A DNA stretch of 64,000 nucleotides from the NCBI GenBank assembly GCA_963665075.1, contig OY762063.1:2046001-2110000 (forward strand), read 5' to 3'. Each line of letters begins with the position of its first letter. Within the stretch, counting starts at the first letter, position 1. Below the pieces are notes generated by a model. It ran no database searches. It was not told the origin of the DNA and saw only the letters and a program-made list of their open reading frames with translations. The stretch comes from JAPULR01 sp963665075. GTDB lineage: Bacteria > Chloroflexota > Dehalococcoidia > Lucifugimonadales > GCA-2712585. Of the stretch, positions 1 to 8,621 are shown in pieces. The translations under genes and the position numbers were made by a program.

Positions 1-393
1 CCCCTCCGTCATCCCCGCCACCCCCACCGTCATCCCCGCCACCCCCTTCGTCATTCCCGCGAAGGCGGGAATCCATCCCCCCACACCTTGACTCATACCC
101 TCCACTCAGCCTGATTCATCCCCCCTCTCCCCTGAGCTCATCCTGAGCTTGTCGAAGGACGAAGGGTCGAGCGGGGGAATCCCTCTTCCTTCTTCCCCCT
201 TGACGGAGACCTCTGCATAACCGCCCTCGGCTCTTCTCCCTTCCCCCTTGACGGGGGAAGGTTAGAGCCTGCCCCGTGCTTGATACGGGGATAGGGGTCT
301 CTCCCCCATCGAGAACTCGCCCGTCATTTTCGGATTCATGCTAGCATTGCCGCATCAGCCGGTCAACTTGAAATACAAGGAAGGTATCTGTCA
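1..393. repeat. Repeat-rich intergenic region
   Basis: No convincing gene lies here. The stretch is built of dispersed repeats. Up to about position 88 there are hairpins of the type CATTCCCGC-GAAG-GCGGGAAT. Around 133-170 there is the repeat containing CCTGAGCTTGTCGAAGG. At 193-213 and 236-262 there are copies of the hairpin CTTCCCCCTTGACGGGGGAAG, the first of them broken by an element that starts at 205. A short purine-rich site, GGAAGG, sits about 9 bases before the methyltransferase start at 394 and is a plausible ribosome binding site. Confidence 0.8.
205..302. mobile_element. Degenerate copy of the 124-bp inverted-repeat element
   Basis: The left end (GGAGACCTCTGCATAAC) is well preserved and follows TTGAC, the usual insertion loop. 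The interior contains the CTTCCCCC/GGGGGAAG hairpin. The right end is recognisable only as GGGGTCTCT, and the copy is shorter than the 124 bp seen elsewhere. It is probably a decayed or internally deleted copy. Confidence 0.4.
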
Positions 394-1050
394 ATGCCAA
401 ACGCCGATGAACAACAAAACCTCGTCCAATGGGTCTACGCCGCCCGCAACAACCAGGAATTGGAAGAACGCTACAACAGCTGGGCCAAAAACTACGACGA
501 AGACCTCAACAACGACTTCGGCTGGCTCGGCCCCGCCCTCGCCCTTGAAGCCTGCCAGCAATACATCCCGAAAGACGCCCGAATCCTCGACGCCGGCGCC
601 GGAACCGGACTGGTAGGCAAAATGCTGCACGACGCCGGATACCGCAACCTCACCGCCATCGACATGTCCCCCGGAATGCTGCAAGAAGCCCGCTCCAAAG
701 GCGTCTATCGAAACCTCCACCGCATGGTTCTCGGAGAAAAGTTGGACTTCCCCGACAACTCCTTCGACGCCGTCCTCAGCATCGGCGTCCTCACCCTCGG
801 CCACGCCCCCGCCCGCTCCCTCTACGAAATGGCCCGCGTCGCCAAACCCAATGGCTTTGTCATCTTCACCCTCCGCCCCGACCTCTACGAAACCGCCGGC
901 TTCCGCGAAGTCCGCGAAGAACTGGAAGCCGCCGGCCTCTGGCAACTCATGAAGACAAGCGACCCCCTCCATGCCCTCCCCAAAGGCGAACCCGACGTCC
1001 TCCACCAACTCTGGGTCTTCCAAGCCACCGCCGCGCAGACTTTTTCATAA
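394..1050 (+). CDS. Class I SAM-dependent methyltransferase
   Basis: A 218-residue protein predicted to transfer a methyl group from S-adenosylmethionine to an unknown acceptor. The glycine-rich cofactor motif DAGAGTG is at residues 66-72, the acidic residue expected to hold the ribose is D90 in TAIDMS, and the stretch around residues 105-150 fits the remaining Rossmann strands of a Methyltransf_11/25-type domain. It lacks a signal peptide or membrane segment, so it should be cytosolic. The length and the N-terminal YNSWAKNYDEDL stretch resemble the Williams-Beuren-region methyltransferase-like group. It stands alone between repeat regions, so context gives no substrate. The family call is secure; the substrate is unknown. 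Confidence 0.85.
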   Translation: MPNADEQQNLVQWVYAARNNQELEERYNSWAKNYDEDLNNDFGWLGPALALEACQQYIPKDARILDAGAGTGLVGKMLHDAGYRNLTAIDMSPGMLQEARSKGVYRNLHRMVLGEKLDFPDNSFDAVLSIGVLTLGHAPARSLYEMARVAKPNGFVIFTLRPDLYETAGFREVREELEAAGLWQLMKTSDPLHALPKGEPDVLHQLWVFQATAAQTFS

Positions 1051-1088
1051 CCCTCCCAACAGTGCCGATATGCCTCTTCCCCCTTGAC

Positions 1089-1212
1089 GGAGACCATTGC
1101 ATAACCCTTTCATGTGCTCCCAAAAACCTCTTCCCCCTTGACGGGGGAAGATTGAGATGGGGGTGATTAGGTTGGAGTGGATGACGCATTTGGCAGTTGC
1201 CCAAAGGTCTCT
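1089..1212. mobile_element. 124-bp inverted-repeat element (MITE-like), copy 1
   Basis: The left end GGAGACCATTGCATAAC and the right end GTTGCCCAAAGGTCTCT are imperfect inverted repeats. The element is exactly 124 bp, the same length as the intact copy at 3139-3262. It sits in the loop of a CTTCCCCCTTGAC hairpin half, with TTGAC on the left flank and GTGAC on the right, an eroded 5-bp target duplication. It carries its own CTTCCCCC/GGGGGAAG hairpin and encodes nothing. Confidence 0.75.
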
Positions 1213-1249
1213 GTGACAGGAGATTGAACGATTGCCGAACTTATGGGAA

Positions 1250-1279
1250 TTGGTTGGAACGGCGCATCGATGGTATCAT
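1250..1279 (+). promoter_or_regulatory. Putative promoter of the toxin-antitoxin pair
   Basis: TTGGTT, an 18-base spacer and TATCAT resemble a sigma-70-type promoter. Transcription would begin near 1286, leaving a 5' leader of about 23 bases that carries GGAGG before the ATG at 1309. Confidence 0.5.
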
Positions 1280-1308
1280 TGAATCACCCTTCGCATGGAG
1301 GCGCCGCG

Positions 1309-1587
1309 ATGGTTAGAGTTGCAGTGCTGAAGATGGATGATGATTTGTACAATCGACTACGTGCACGGTCAAAAATGAACGGAGGCTCTGTCGAAGAGGA
1401 AGCCTGCCACATTCTGCAGGATGTACTTAAAGAAGATCCTCCACCCCCGCCCGAAAAACCCATGACCGGAAAGGAATTCGTGGATTCGATTCGCGCCCGA
1501 TTCGCTCCCCTTGGCGGCGTTGAGTTGGAAATTCCTCCCCGCACAGCTATCGAATGTCCCCACTGCTCTCCCAAGTCCCCTAAATGA
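1309..1587 (+). CDS. FitA/VapB-like ribbon-helix-helix antitoxin
   Basis: A 92-residue protein. The N-terminal 45 residues (MVRVAVLKMDDDLYNRLRAR and onward) look like a ribbon-helix-helix DNA-binding domain of the FitA/Arc type. The proline-rich middle and the C-terminal tail would be the part that neutralises the toxin. An in-frame ATG exists at 1243, but the one at 1309 has GGAGG 7 bases upstream and lies just after a promoter, so it is preferred. The stop codon overlaps the next gene by 4 bases (ATGA), the usual translational coupling of toxin-antitoxin pairs. Such antitoxins normally repress their own operon. G+C content is lower than in most neighbours, which suggests recent acquisition. 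Confidence 0.75.
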   Translation: MVRVAVLKMDDDLYNRLRARSKMNGGSVEEEACHILQDVLKEDPPPPPEKPMTGKEFVDSIRARFAPLGGVELEIPPRTAIECPHCSPKSPK

Positions 1588-2006
1588 TCATTTTGGACAC
1601 CAACGTTGTCTCTGAGCTGATGCTCCCGAATCCTAACCCCATAGTTTTCGATTGGTTTTACAATCAGGATCCATCAAGTTTGTATACCACGTCCGTCACC
1701 GAAGCTGAATTGCGGCGCGATGCTGCTATCCTTCCAGCGGGCAGACGAAAGAATAAACATATTGAAGCTATCGAATCTACTCTGCGCGAGAGATTTGGAT
1801 GTCGCATTCTCTCCTTTGATAGTGCTGCCGCCCATGCCTACGCCGCCATAGGCGCCGCTCGCCGCGCCGCTGGCCTTTCCGTCGCCGTCGCCGACTGCAT
1901 GATTGCCGCCATCGCCCGCAGCCACGGCGCGTCCATCGCCACAAGAGACGCACACGACTTCAAAGCCAGCGGCGTCCCCCTCATCAACCCCTGGTCCCAC
2001 CCCTGA
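1584..2006 (+). CDS. PIN-domain toxin, VapC/FitB-like ribonuclease
   Basis: A 140-residue PIN-domain protein, the size of typical VapC/FitB toxins. It begins IILDTNVVSELM, giving the first acidic residues D5 and E12. A central ALRR-type helix follows, and the third and fourth acidic positions appear in VADCMIAAIA and ATRDAHDF. These four acids coordinate magnesium in the family, whose members cleave tRNA or other RNA when the antitoxin is lost. It overlaps its antitoxin by 4 bases. The second half is more GC-rich than the first. The catalytic set appears complete, so activity is expected, but the RNA target cannot be read from the sequence. Confidence 0.85.
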   Translation: MIILDTNVVSELMLPNPNPIVFDWFYNQDPSSLYTTSVTEAELRRDAAILPAGRRKNKHIEAIESTLRERFGCRILSFDSAAAHAYAAIGAARRAAGLSVAVADCMIAAIARSHGASIATRDAHDFKASGVPLINPWSHP

Positions 2007-2050
2007 CCCCTCCCCTTGCCAATTTTTCGTTCCTCTGGCAAGATTACAAC

Positions 2051-2935
2051 ATGAAAGAAGGCGCATTTACCCTCATTGACCCCCTTCCCGAGCTGCGGGA
2101 TCCCCACGTCATCGCCATGCTCCGCCCCTGGATCGACGTCGGCAGCGTCGGCACCATCGCCCTGCGCAAGCTCGAACGCTACTTCGGCGCGAAGGAATTA
2201 GGACGCCTCACCCGCCCCGGCAACTTCTACGACTTCACCCGCTACCGCCCCATCATGCGCACCGTCGAAGGCAACCGCGTCCTCAACATCCCCAACACCA
2301 TCATCAACTACGCCATCCGCGAGGAGCCTCCCGACCTCCTCTTCTTCCACCTCCTCGAACCCCAATCCTTCGGCGAAGACTACACCGACGCCGTCCTAGA
2401 CGTCGTGGACAAGCTCGGCGTCAAGCAATACGTCCGCATCGGCGGCATGTACGACGCCGTCCCCCACACCCGCCCTCTCCTCGTCACCGGCTCCAGCAGC
2501 GACGAAGCCGCCACCAAATACGGCGGCACCCTCAACCTGCGGCCCAGCAGCTACCAGGGCCCCACCTCCATCGTCAACCTCGTCGCCGACGGCGTCAGCG
2601 AGCGCGACATCGAGGCCATCAGCGTCATGGTCCACCTCCCCCAGTACGTTCAGTTGGAAGAAGACTACGCCGGCGCCGCCCGCCTCCTCGACGTCCTCTG
2701 CTCCGTCTACGACCTCTCCAAGGACTTGGCCGACCCCGAACGCGGACGCCGCCAGTACCTCGAAGTCAACAACGAGGTCGTCCGCAACAAGGGCTTGAAG
2801 GCCCTCATCGAAAGGCTCGAAGTCCACTACGACTCCCGCGCCGCCCAGCGTTCCGCCGAAGCCGAAGAAGGCACGAAACTCTCCCCCGAAGTCGAAAAAT
2901 TCCTCAAGGAAATGGGCGAACGCTTCGAAAGCTAA
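2051..2935 (+). CDS. PAC2 family protein
   Basis: A 294-residue protein resembling the PAC2 family (proteasome-assembly-chaperone-like fold), common in actinobacteria, archaea and Chloroflexota. Diagnostic stretches are the N-terminal PWIDVGSVGT, the central GGMYDAVPHTRPLLVTG and the region ISVMVHLPQYVQLEEDY, where family members carry a similar PHY-like segment. The C-terminal 60 residues are charged and helical. It has no membrane segment. In proteasome-bearing organisms relatives are chaperones; no proteasome genes are visible here, so the role is open. It starts 44 bases after the toxin gene, without a clear Shine-Dalgarno sequence, and may be cotranscribed with it. Confidence 0.8.
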   Translation: MKEGAFTLIDPLPELRDPHVIAMLRPWIDVGSVGTIALRKLERYFGAKELGRLTRPGNFYDFTRYRPIMRTVEGNRVLNIPNTIINYAIREEPPDLLFFHLLEPQSFGEDYTDAVLDVVDKLGVKQYVRIGGMYDAVPHTRPLLVTGSSSDEAATKYGGTLNLRPSSYQGPTSIVNLVADGVSERDIEAISVMVHLPQYVQLEEDYAGAARLLDVLCSVYDLSKDLADPERGRRQYLEVNNEVVRNKGLKALIERLEVHYDSRAAQRSAEAEEGTKLSPEVEKFLKEMGERFES

Positions 2936-3495
2936 CCCCCCTCTTATCCCTTCCCCCTTAACGGGGGAAGGTTAGGATGGGGGTGACTCCCCCCACCGCG
3001 CTCATGTCATTCTGAGTCGGCTCCGCGACGAAGAATCTCTTTACCCTTCACCCTGAGCCTGTCGAAGGGTCGAGCGGCCCGCCCCTCTTTTTCTCGCGAA
3101 AGCGGGAATCCATCCCCTCTTCTCCCTTCCCCCTCGACGGAGACCTTTGCATAACCCTCCCAACAGCGCCGATATACCTCTTCCCCCTTGATGGGGGAAG
3201 ATTGAGATGGGGGTGATTCTGGTGGAATGGATGACACATTTGGAAGTTACGCAAAGGTCTCCTCGACGGGGGAAGGCCAGGATGGGGGTGCCTCCCCCCA
3301 ACCTTGTCCATCGTAGGAGCGGGTTTGAAACCCGCCCTTCTCTTTTTCCCGCGAAAGCGGGAATCCATCGCAACCCACGGATACCTTCCCCTTACCCCGT
3401 CGTACTATAACCCCATCCCTCTTCATACCTTCCCCCTCGACCCCCTCCGTCATTCCGGCGAAAGCCGGAATCCAGTCCCCTGTCCATCCCCCCGC
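2936..3495. repeat. Repeat-rich intergenic region
   Basis: No gene is evident. From left to right: a CTTCCCCCTTAACGGGGGAAG hairpin with its GATGGGGGTG tail (2949-2985); a GTCATTCTGAG...GAAGAATCT repeat (3007-3037); a CCTGAGCCTGTCGAAGG repeat (about 3050-3080); a GCGAAAGCGGGAATCC half-hairpin; a complete 124-bp element (3139-3262); an inverted repeat of GGGCGGGTTT type (3314-3340); two further hairpins of the GAAA-loop type; and the CTGAGCCTGTCGAAGG repeat that supplies the end of the helicase gene. Confidence 0.85.
3139..3262. mobile_element. 124-bp inverted-repeat element (MITE-like), best copy
   Basis: The left end GGAGACCTTTGCATAAC and the reverse complement of the right end differ at one of 17 bases. 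The element is flanked by a perfect 5-bp duplication, TCGAC at 3134-3138 and at 3263-3267. Removing the element and one TCGAC restores an uninterrupted CTTCCCCCTCGACGGGGGAA hairpin repeat, so the insertion is in the hairpin loop. It contains no open reading frame of note, and any transposase must be supplied in trans. Confidence 0.88.
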
Positions 3496-5826
3496 TCACC
3501 CTGAGCCTGTCGAAGGGTCGAGCCCCTCCACCCTCTTCAAATTCGCATACGAAAGCAACAGCCGCTTCACCCCCGCCTCCCTGAACACCACCGTCACCTC
3601 CCTGTCCGACGCCTGCCCCGCCGTCTTCAGCACCAACCCCTCCCCAAACGCCCCGTGCAGCACCCTGTCCCCCTCCTTGAACTCTGCCGCCTCGCCGTCC
3701 CCTTCCTCCTTGGCCGCCGCTCCATTGACGCCGGAACTTCCCGCCCCAACCCCCGCCTTTCCCCGCCGCCGCGCCCCAACATTCGCCTCCCCCGACGAAA
3801 AATCAGGAAAACTCTGCCCCCCATACCTGCTGCCCGCCGCCTGCGGAACCTCCGCCACCAACTCCTTCGGCACGTCCTCAAGAAAGCGCGAAGGTAGCGA
3901 AGGCCCGCTGTCTCGCCCCCAACCTTGCCGCCGAAACGCCCGCGTCAAAAACAACCTGTCCATGCACCGCGTGATTCCCACGTAGAACAGCCGCCGCTCC
4001 TCCTCCAACTGATCCGGGTCGTCCAGCGACCGGGAGTGCGGCAGCAACCCCTCCTGCAACCCGATGATGAACACCACCGGAAACTCCAACCCCTTCGCCT
4101 GATGCAGCGTTATCAGCGTTATCGCGTCCGCCGTTTCGTCCAGCGAATCCACCTCCGCCACCAGCGCCAGATGCTCCAGAAACGCCGTCAATCCCTCCCC
4201 CGCCTCCATCCCGTCATACTCCCCCGCCGCCCGCCGAAGCTCCTTCACGTTCTCCCACTTGTCCTCCCAATCCTCCCCGCCCGCCCGCAAGAAATCCTGG
4301 TAATTGATGCCCCGCAGCAGCTTGTCCAGCAACTTCACCGTCCCCATTTCCGCCGCGCCTTCCCTCAAATCTTCCATCAATTTGACGAAATCCGTAAGCG
4401 GCTTCACCAACCGCGACGGCATCCCGTAAGGAACCGCCTCCCCCTTCTTCCTCTCCCCCAGCGGCCTCAACAAAGGATATATGGACGACTGATTCGCCCG
4501 TCCCAAATCCTGCATCATCTCTATCGACTTGCGACCGATCCCCCGCCTCGGCTTGTTGATTATCCGCATCAGGCTCACGTCGTCCCCCGGGTTGTTGATG
4601 AGACGAAGATACGCGATGATGTCCCGCACCTCCGCCCGATGGTAGAACTTCATTCCCCCCACCACGTGATACGGCATCCCCCGATGCATACACGCATCCT
4701 CCATTGCCCTTGACTGGGCGTTGGTGCGATACATGACGGCGCAGTCGGATAGGTTGAAGTCCTTCCGCCGTAGCAGATTAGAAATCTGCGTCACCGCGAA
4801 ATACGCCTCCTCCTCCGCATCGTATGTCTCGTACATCACCAGAGGCTTCCCCTCATCCCGCACAGCCCGAATATCCTTCTCCGGTCGGTGCCTGTTTGTC
4901 GAAATGACGCTTTTCGCCGCCTGAATAATCTTCCCCGTCGAACGATAGTTGATCTCCAGATTCACCACCCTCGCGTCTGGAAAATCCTTCTTGAAGTCCA
5001 GAATGTTCCGCACGTCCGCGCTCCGCCACGAGTAGATCGACTGGTCCGGATCCCCCACCACGCATATATTCTTGTGGAAGTCCGAAATCTGCTTCGATAG
5101 CTCGTACTGCGCCACGTTCGTGTCCTGAAACTCGTCCACCAGCAGATGCGCGAACCGCTGCTGATAATAATCCAGCGTGTCCGGCGACCGTCGATAAAGT
5201 TCCACCGTCCGCATCAGCAGATCGTCGAAGTCCACCGCCCCGTTCAGATGAAGCAGCTCCTGGTAGCGTTCGTACACCCTCCCCGCCGCCTCCTCGAACG
5301 CGTTCCCGGCGCTGCGTGTCAGCGCCTGCGCGTCCTTCAAATTGCTCTTGGCGTTAGAGATGACCCCCAGAATTTTCCTCGGCGGGTAATTCTTCGGGTC
5401 AAGCCCCTCCTCCTCCATCGCCGCCTTGACCAACGTCAACTGGTCGTTCGTATCGAAAATGCTGAACCCCCGGTCAAGCCCGATGTGATGCCCGAACCGA
5501 CGCAGCGATCGAGCGCAGAAGGAGTGGAAAGTGCTGACCGCCAGATCCCTCGCCTGGTCCTTCCATTCAAATAACGGAGCGGCGGGGTCTTCGTCGCTGG
5601 CGCCAAACAACCGATTCCTCATCTCGTTCGCCGCCTTGTTCGTAAACGTGACTGCCAGAATCCTCCAAGGACGCACCCCCATTTCCCTGACCAGATACGC
5701 AATCCGATGGGTGATGACCCGCGTCTTCCCCGACCCAGGCCCCGCAATGACCAAAAGCGGCCCCTCCGTCGTCTCCACCGCCCGACGCTGCGCCTCATTC
5801 AAACCATCAAATATCCCGTCACTCAT
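3496..5826 (-). CDS. pcrA: ATP-dependent 3'-5' DNA helicase, UvrD/PcrA family
   Basis: A 776-residue superfamily 1A helicase acting in nucleotide excision repair, mismatch repair and replication-fork maintenance. Visible motifs are Walker A AGPGSGKT (residues 28-35), TFHSFCARSLRR, DEFQDT (motif II) with NICVVGDPDQSIYSWR (motif III), LEINYRS (motif IV), ITLHQAKGLEF (motif V) and RRLFYVGITR (motif VI). The final domain (DRVLHGAFGEGLV... to ANLKRVE) is the Tudor-like C-terminal domain of PcrA/UvrD that contacts RNA polymerase. The last residues, GLDPSTGSG and the stop, are encoded by a dispersed intergenic repeat rather than by conserved helicase sequence. The start has the expected N-terminal spacing to Walker A. 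Confidence 0.95.
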   Translation of the reverse strand: MSDGIFDGLNEAQRRAVETTEGPLLVIAGPGSGKTRVITHRIAYLVREMGVRPWRILAVTFTNKAANEMRNRLFGASDEDPAAPLFEWKDQARDLAVSTFHSFCARSLRRFGHHIGLDRGFSIFDTNDQLTLVKAAMEEEGLDPKNYPPRKILGVISNAKSNLKDAQALTRSAGNAFEEAAGRVYERYQELLHLNGAVDFDDLLMRTVELYRRSPDTLDYYQQRFAHLLVDEFQDTNVAQYELSKQISDFHKNICVVGDPDQSIYSWRSADVRNILDFKKDFPDARVVNLEINYRSTGKIIQAAKSVISTNRHRPEKDIRAVRDEGKPLVMYETYDAEEEAYFAVTQISNLLRRKDFNLSDCAVMYRTNAQSRAMEDACMHRGMPYHVVGGMKFYHRAEVRDIIAYLRLINNPGDDVSLMRIINKPRRGIGRKSIEMMQDLGRANQSSIYPLLRPLGERKKGEAVPYGMPSRLVKPLTDFVKLMEDLREGAAEMGTVKLLDKLLRGINYQDFLRAGGEDWEDKWENVKELRRAAGEYDGMEAGEGLTAFLEHLALVAEVDSLDETADAITLITLHQAKGLEFPVVFIIGLQEGLLPHSRSLDDPDQLEEERRLFYVGITRCMDRLFLTRAFRRQGWGRDSGPSLPSRFLEDVPKELVAEVPQAAGSRYGGQSFPDFSSGEANVGARRRGKAGVGAGSSGVNGAAAKEEGDGEAAEFKEGDRVLHGAFGEGLVLKTAGQASDREVTVVFREAGVKRLLLSYANLKRVEGLDPSTGSG

Positions 5827-6604
5827 AACCCCCCAATACTAACACACCCCCCGCTCACCCTGAGCTTGTCGAAGGGTCGAGCGTCCCCCCTCTTCTCCCT
5901 TCCCCCTTGACGGGGGAAGGTTAGGATGGGGGTGATTCGCGTGAAGCACACGTCCCCCCCTCACCCTGAGCCTGTCCTGATCCCGTCGAAGGGCCTGTCG
6001 AAGGGTCGAGCGCCCTCCCCTCTTCTCCCATCCCCCTCAGCCCACATCCGTCATTCCCGCCCCTCTCTTCGTCATTCCCGTGAAAACGGGAATCCACCGC
6101 AACCCCCGCCAAACCTTAACCACCCCGCTCACCACAACATTTCCCACGTAGGGGCGGGTTTCAAACCCGCCCTCTTGCCCCCACTCCCCTCCCCCGTTGC
6201 GCTCCAACCCCATCCCTAACCCGCCTACCCCCTCCCGTCATTCCCGCGCAGGCGGGAATCCACCGCAACCCCCGGCCACCTTCTCCCGTAGGGGAGACCG
6301 GCCGGTCGCCCCTACCCCATCGCGCTCCAACCCCATCCCCAACCCACCCTCCTCTTGACCCCTTTCCCCTCTACTCACCCCGTCATTCCCGCTACCTCCT
6401 CCCGTCATTCCCGCCACCCCCTCCGTCATTCCCGCGCAGGCGGGAATCCACCGCAACCCACGCCAAACCCTAACTCCCACATCCGCTCACCCTGAGCCTG
6501 TCGAAGGGTCGAGCGGCCCACCCCCTCCGTCATTCCCGCGCAGGCGGGAATCCACCGCAACCCACGCCAAACCCTAACCGCCCCCCCAAATTGCCAAAAC
6601 CCCC
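5827..6604. repeat. Repeat-rich intergenic region
   Basis: No gene is supported. There are at least three copies of the CTGAG(C/A)...GTCGAAGGGTCGAG repeat (5853-5882, 5960-6012 with a partial internal duplication, and 6484-6512), several hairpins of the CATTCCCGC-GAAA/GCAG-GCGGGAAT type (for example 6236-6262, 6425-6450, 6528-6553), one CTTCCCCCTTGACGGGGGAAG unit (5898-5935) and one GGGCGGGTTTCAAACCCGCC inverted repeat (near 6150-6172). Confidence 0.85.
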
Positions 6605-6633
6605 TTGACCCCAACCCCCGTCCCTGCTACCAT
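6605..6633 (+). promoter_or_regulatory. Putative promoter giving a leaderless transcript
   Basis: TTGACC, a 17-base spacer ending in TGC, and TACCAT. Only six C residues separate the -10 box from the ATG at 6640, so the predicted transcript would start at or next to the start codon. The same arrangement recurs before 15238 and 37326. Confidence 0.6.
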
Positions 6634-6639
6634 CCCCCC

Positions 6640-7029
6640 ATGAAGACTATAGAACAATTATACCAAGACTTCGAAAAGCTCCTCGACCTCATCGGCATCC
6701 CCAAGGAACCCCCAAAAGGCTCTTTCTACGACCTCACCACCGACAAGGAGAATAACGTGAACGAACCCCCCAAACGCAAGCGGGGCGGACAGCCCGGCAA
6801 CCAGAACGCTCGCAAGCACGGCTACTACTCCAAGCACTTCAGCCCGGAGCAGATGAAGCAGCTCGAAGTGATCGACTACCACAAGGGCCTGGACCCGGAA
6901 ATCAAACTCCTCCGCGTCAAGATCAACTCCCTTCTCACCGATCCCGAAGCCGACCCCGAACACCTAATCAAGTATCTCAGGGTCTTGGGCCGGCTCCTCG
7001 CAATTCAGAGGCGATACATCTACGGATAG
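6640..7029 (+). CDS. Small basic protein with a GNQNARKHGYYS motif
   Basis: A 129-residue protein with no assignable function. Residues about 47-66 contain KRKRGGQPGNQNARKHGYYS, a short basic motif seen in many small phage-related and Chloroflexota proteins, some annotated as terminase small-subunit-like. The flanks are acidic and helical (MKTIEQLYQDFEKLLDLIG at the start, LIKYLRVLGRLLAIQRRYIY at the end), so a small DNA- or protein-binding module is possible. The start sits directly behind a good promoter, implying a leaderless message. No other phage gene is nearby. The gene is probably real because codon use and the motif are coherent; the role is unknown. Confidence 0.6.
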   Translation: MKTIEQLYQDFEKLLDLIGIPKEPPKGSFYDLTTDKENNVNEPPKRKRGGQPGNQNARKHGYYSKHFSPEQMKQLEVIDYHKGLDPEIKLLRVKINSLLTDPEADPEHLIKYLRVLGRLLAIQRRYIYG

Positions 7030-7250
7030 CCATGAAAAGATCTAATTGCGGTTTCACGAAATTTTTTGAAACGAAGATCGTGCCTGAAACGAATCATTTT
7101 AGGCACAAATTCGATTTCCCTGACGAATCGCTCCCACGCATGAGATCTAAAAAACGAATCCTCAACTTCCCAAAACGAGTAAACCCTCAATCAACCGAGG
7201 TTCTTTACCCCTCGCCTCCCTCCAATTCCAAACATGAAGACGCGGGATTC
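7030..7250. other. AT-rich intergenic island with repeated AAACGAA words
   Basis: This stretch between the small basic gene and hisA is unusually AT-rich for the window. It contains four near-copies of AAACGA(A/G), a GTTTC...GAAAC inverted repeat (about 7051-7074) and a GTGCCT...AGGCAC inverted repeat. No gene is seen on the plus strand; the long open frame that starts here is the antisense shadow of hisA and hisH. Confidence 0.5.
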
Positions 7251-7970
7251 CTAACCCCCAGCCGCCTCAATCGCCTCCGCCAGCCCCACCGTCCCCTCGT
7301 ACAGCGCCCGCCCCACAATCACCGCCTCCGCCCCCGTCTCCACCAGCCTCCGCACGTCATCCACCCTCGAAACTCCCCCCGACGCTATCACCGCCGTCCC
7401 CGTCTCCCGCACCAACTCCGCCACAGCCTCGAAATTCGGCGATGTCATCGTCCCGTCCCGGCTGATGTCCGTGTACAGGAACCGCCGCGGCCCCAACTCC
7501 CCCATCTCCCTCACCAACTCCGTCGCGCCCACCGGCGTGTCCTCCGTCCAACCCCGAATCGCCACCCGTCCCTGCCGCGCGTCCACCGCGATAACCACCC
7601 GCTCCGCCCCCCATCGACCGCATATCTCCCTCACCAACTCCGGGTCCTCCACCGCCGCCGTCCCCAGCACCACCCGCCCAACCCCCGCCTCCAGCAGCGC
7701 CCCCGCCGTCTCCACGTTCCTGATTCCTCCACCCACCTGCACGGGAACCCCCACCGCGCCGACTATGGCCCTTATAGCCTCCAAATTCGCCATCGTCCCA
7801 TATCGCGTCCCGTCCAGGTCCACAACGTGAATCCGACGCGCCCCCTCCCGCTCCCACCGCAGCGCCGTCTCCGCCGGGTCCGTCGAGAAGACCGTCGTCC
7901 GCTCGAAGTCCCCCTGGTACAGACGCACGCACGCCCCGTCCTTCAAGTCTATCGCCGGAATCACCTCCAC
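7251..7970 (-). CDS. hisA: ProFAR isomerase of histidine biosynthesis (HisA)
   Basis: A 239-residue TIM-barrel enzyme catalysing the Amadori rearrangement of ProFAR to PRFAR in histidine synthesis. AIDLKDG near the N-terminus supplies the catalytic aspartate D8. HVVDLDGTR, QVGGGIRN, VVLGTAAVEDP, YTDISRDGT (second catalytic aspartate) and IASGGVS are characteristic of the two half-barrels and their phosphate-binding loops. It begins at a GTG with GGAGG upstream, inside the end of hisH, six bases after the hisH stop, so it is the distal gene of the same leftward operon. The length matches the family. Confidence 0.95.
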   Translation of the reverse strand: MEVIPAIDLKDGACVRLYQGDFERTTVFSTDPAETALRWEREGARRIHVVDLDGTRYGTMANLEAIRAIVGAVGVPVQVGGGIRNVETAGALLEAGVGRVVLGTAAVEDPELVREICGRWGAERVVIAVDARQGRVAIRGWTEDTPVGATELVREMGELGPRRFLYTDISRDGTMTSPNFEAVAELVRETGTAVIASGGVSRVDDVRRLVETGAEAVIVGRALYEGTVGLAEAIEAAGG

Positions 7971-7976
7971 GTCGGC

Positions 7977-8621
7977 CTACCCCTCCGCCGCCAGCCCCAC
8001 GAAGTTCTCATAGATTCGCAGCCCAATCGGCCCGCTCTTCTCAGGATGAAACTGCGTCGCCGCCACGTTCCCCTTCGCCAGCATGCTGCAAAACCTCACC
8101 CCGTACTCCGTCATCCCCACCGCTGCCGAATCCTCCACCGGCTCGGCATAATAGCTGTGCACGAAGTAGAAGTAGGAAGGATTCGGCGCCCCCTCCAACA
8201 GCGGATGTGTCCCAACGAATTCAACGCTGTTCCAGCCCATGTGCGGCACCTTCTGACCCGATGGAAGTCGCTTCGCCGTCCCCGCAATCACTCCCAGACA
8301 CGGCACGTCCCCCTCCTCCGTCCAATCCATCAACAGCTGCTGCCCCAGGCACACCCCCAGCAGAGGCCGCCCCGTCTCAATGAACCGATGGAGCGCGGAA
8401 ACCAGCCCCAGCCGCTCCAGCGACTTCATCGCCGAATCGGCGGCCCCCACCCCCGGCACCACCGCCGCGTCCGCGTCGACAAGCTCCCGAGGGTCTCCCG
8501 AAATCACCGGCGAAACCCCCGCCTTCGTCAACGCCCTCGCCACGCTCCGAATGTTCCCGTAGCCGTAGTCCACCAGCGCCACCTTCAACCCGCCGTACCT
8601 CGCCTCACCCCCGCTAATCAT
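7977..8621 (-). CDS. hisH: Imidazole glycerol phosphate synthase, glutaminase subunit (HisH)
   Basis: A 214-residue class I glutamine amidotransferase that feeds ammonia to HisF. The nucleophile is C91 in GVCLGQQLL, and the histidine-glutamate pair of the triad is in QFHPEKSG. The conserved DYGYGNIRSV start is preceded by about 15 extra residues, so the true start could be an internal TTG or GTG; the annotated ATG overlaps the end of the upstream adenosyltransferase gene by 8 bases. hisA follows after 6 bases. hisF, hisI and the other his genes are not in the window. Confidence 0.94.
   Translation of the reverse strand: MISGGEARYGGLKVALVDYGYGNIRSVARALTKAGVSPVISGDPRELVDADAAVVPGVGAADSAMKSLERLGLVSALHRFIETGRPLLGVCLGQQLLMDWTEEGDVPCLGVIAGTAKRLPSGQKVPHMGWNSVEFVGTHPLLEGAPNPSYFYFVHSYYAEPVEDSAAVGMTEYGVRFCSMLAKGNVAATQFHPEKSGPIGLRIYENFVGLAAEG

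Noticed and set aside
3007..3453. Several short overlapping frames on both strands
   Set aside because: They consist of translated hairpin repeats (for example SRFRGK and PSRGKR motifs recur in every intergenic region) and are not genes.
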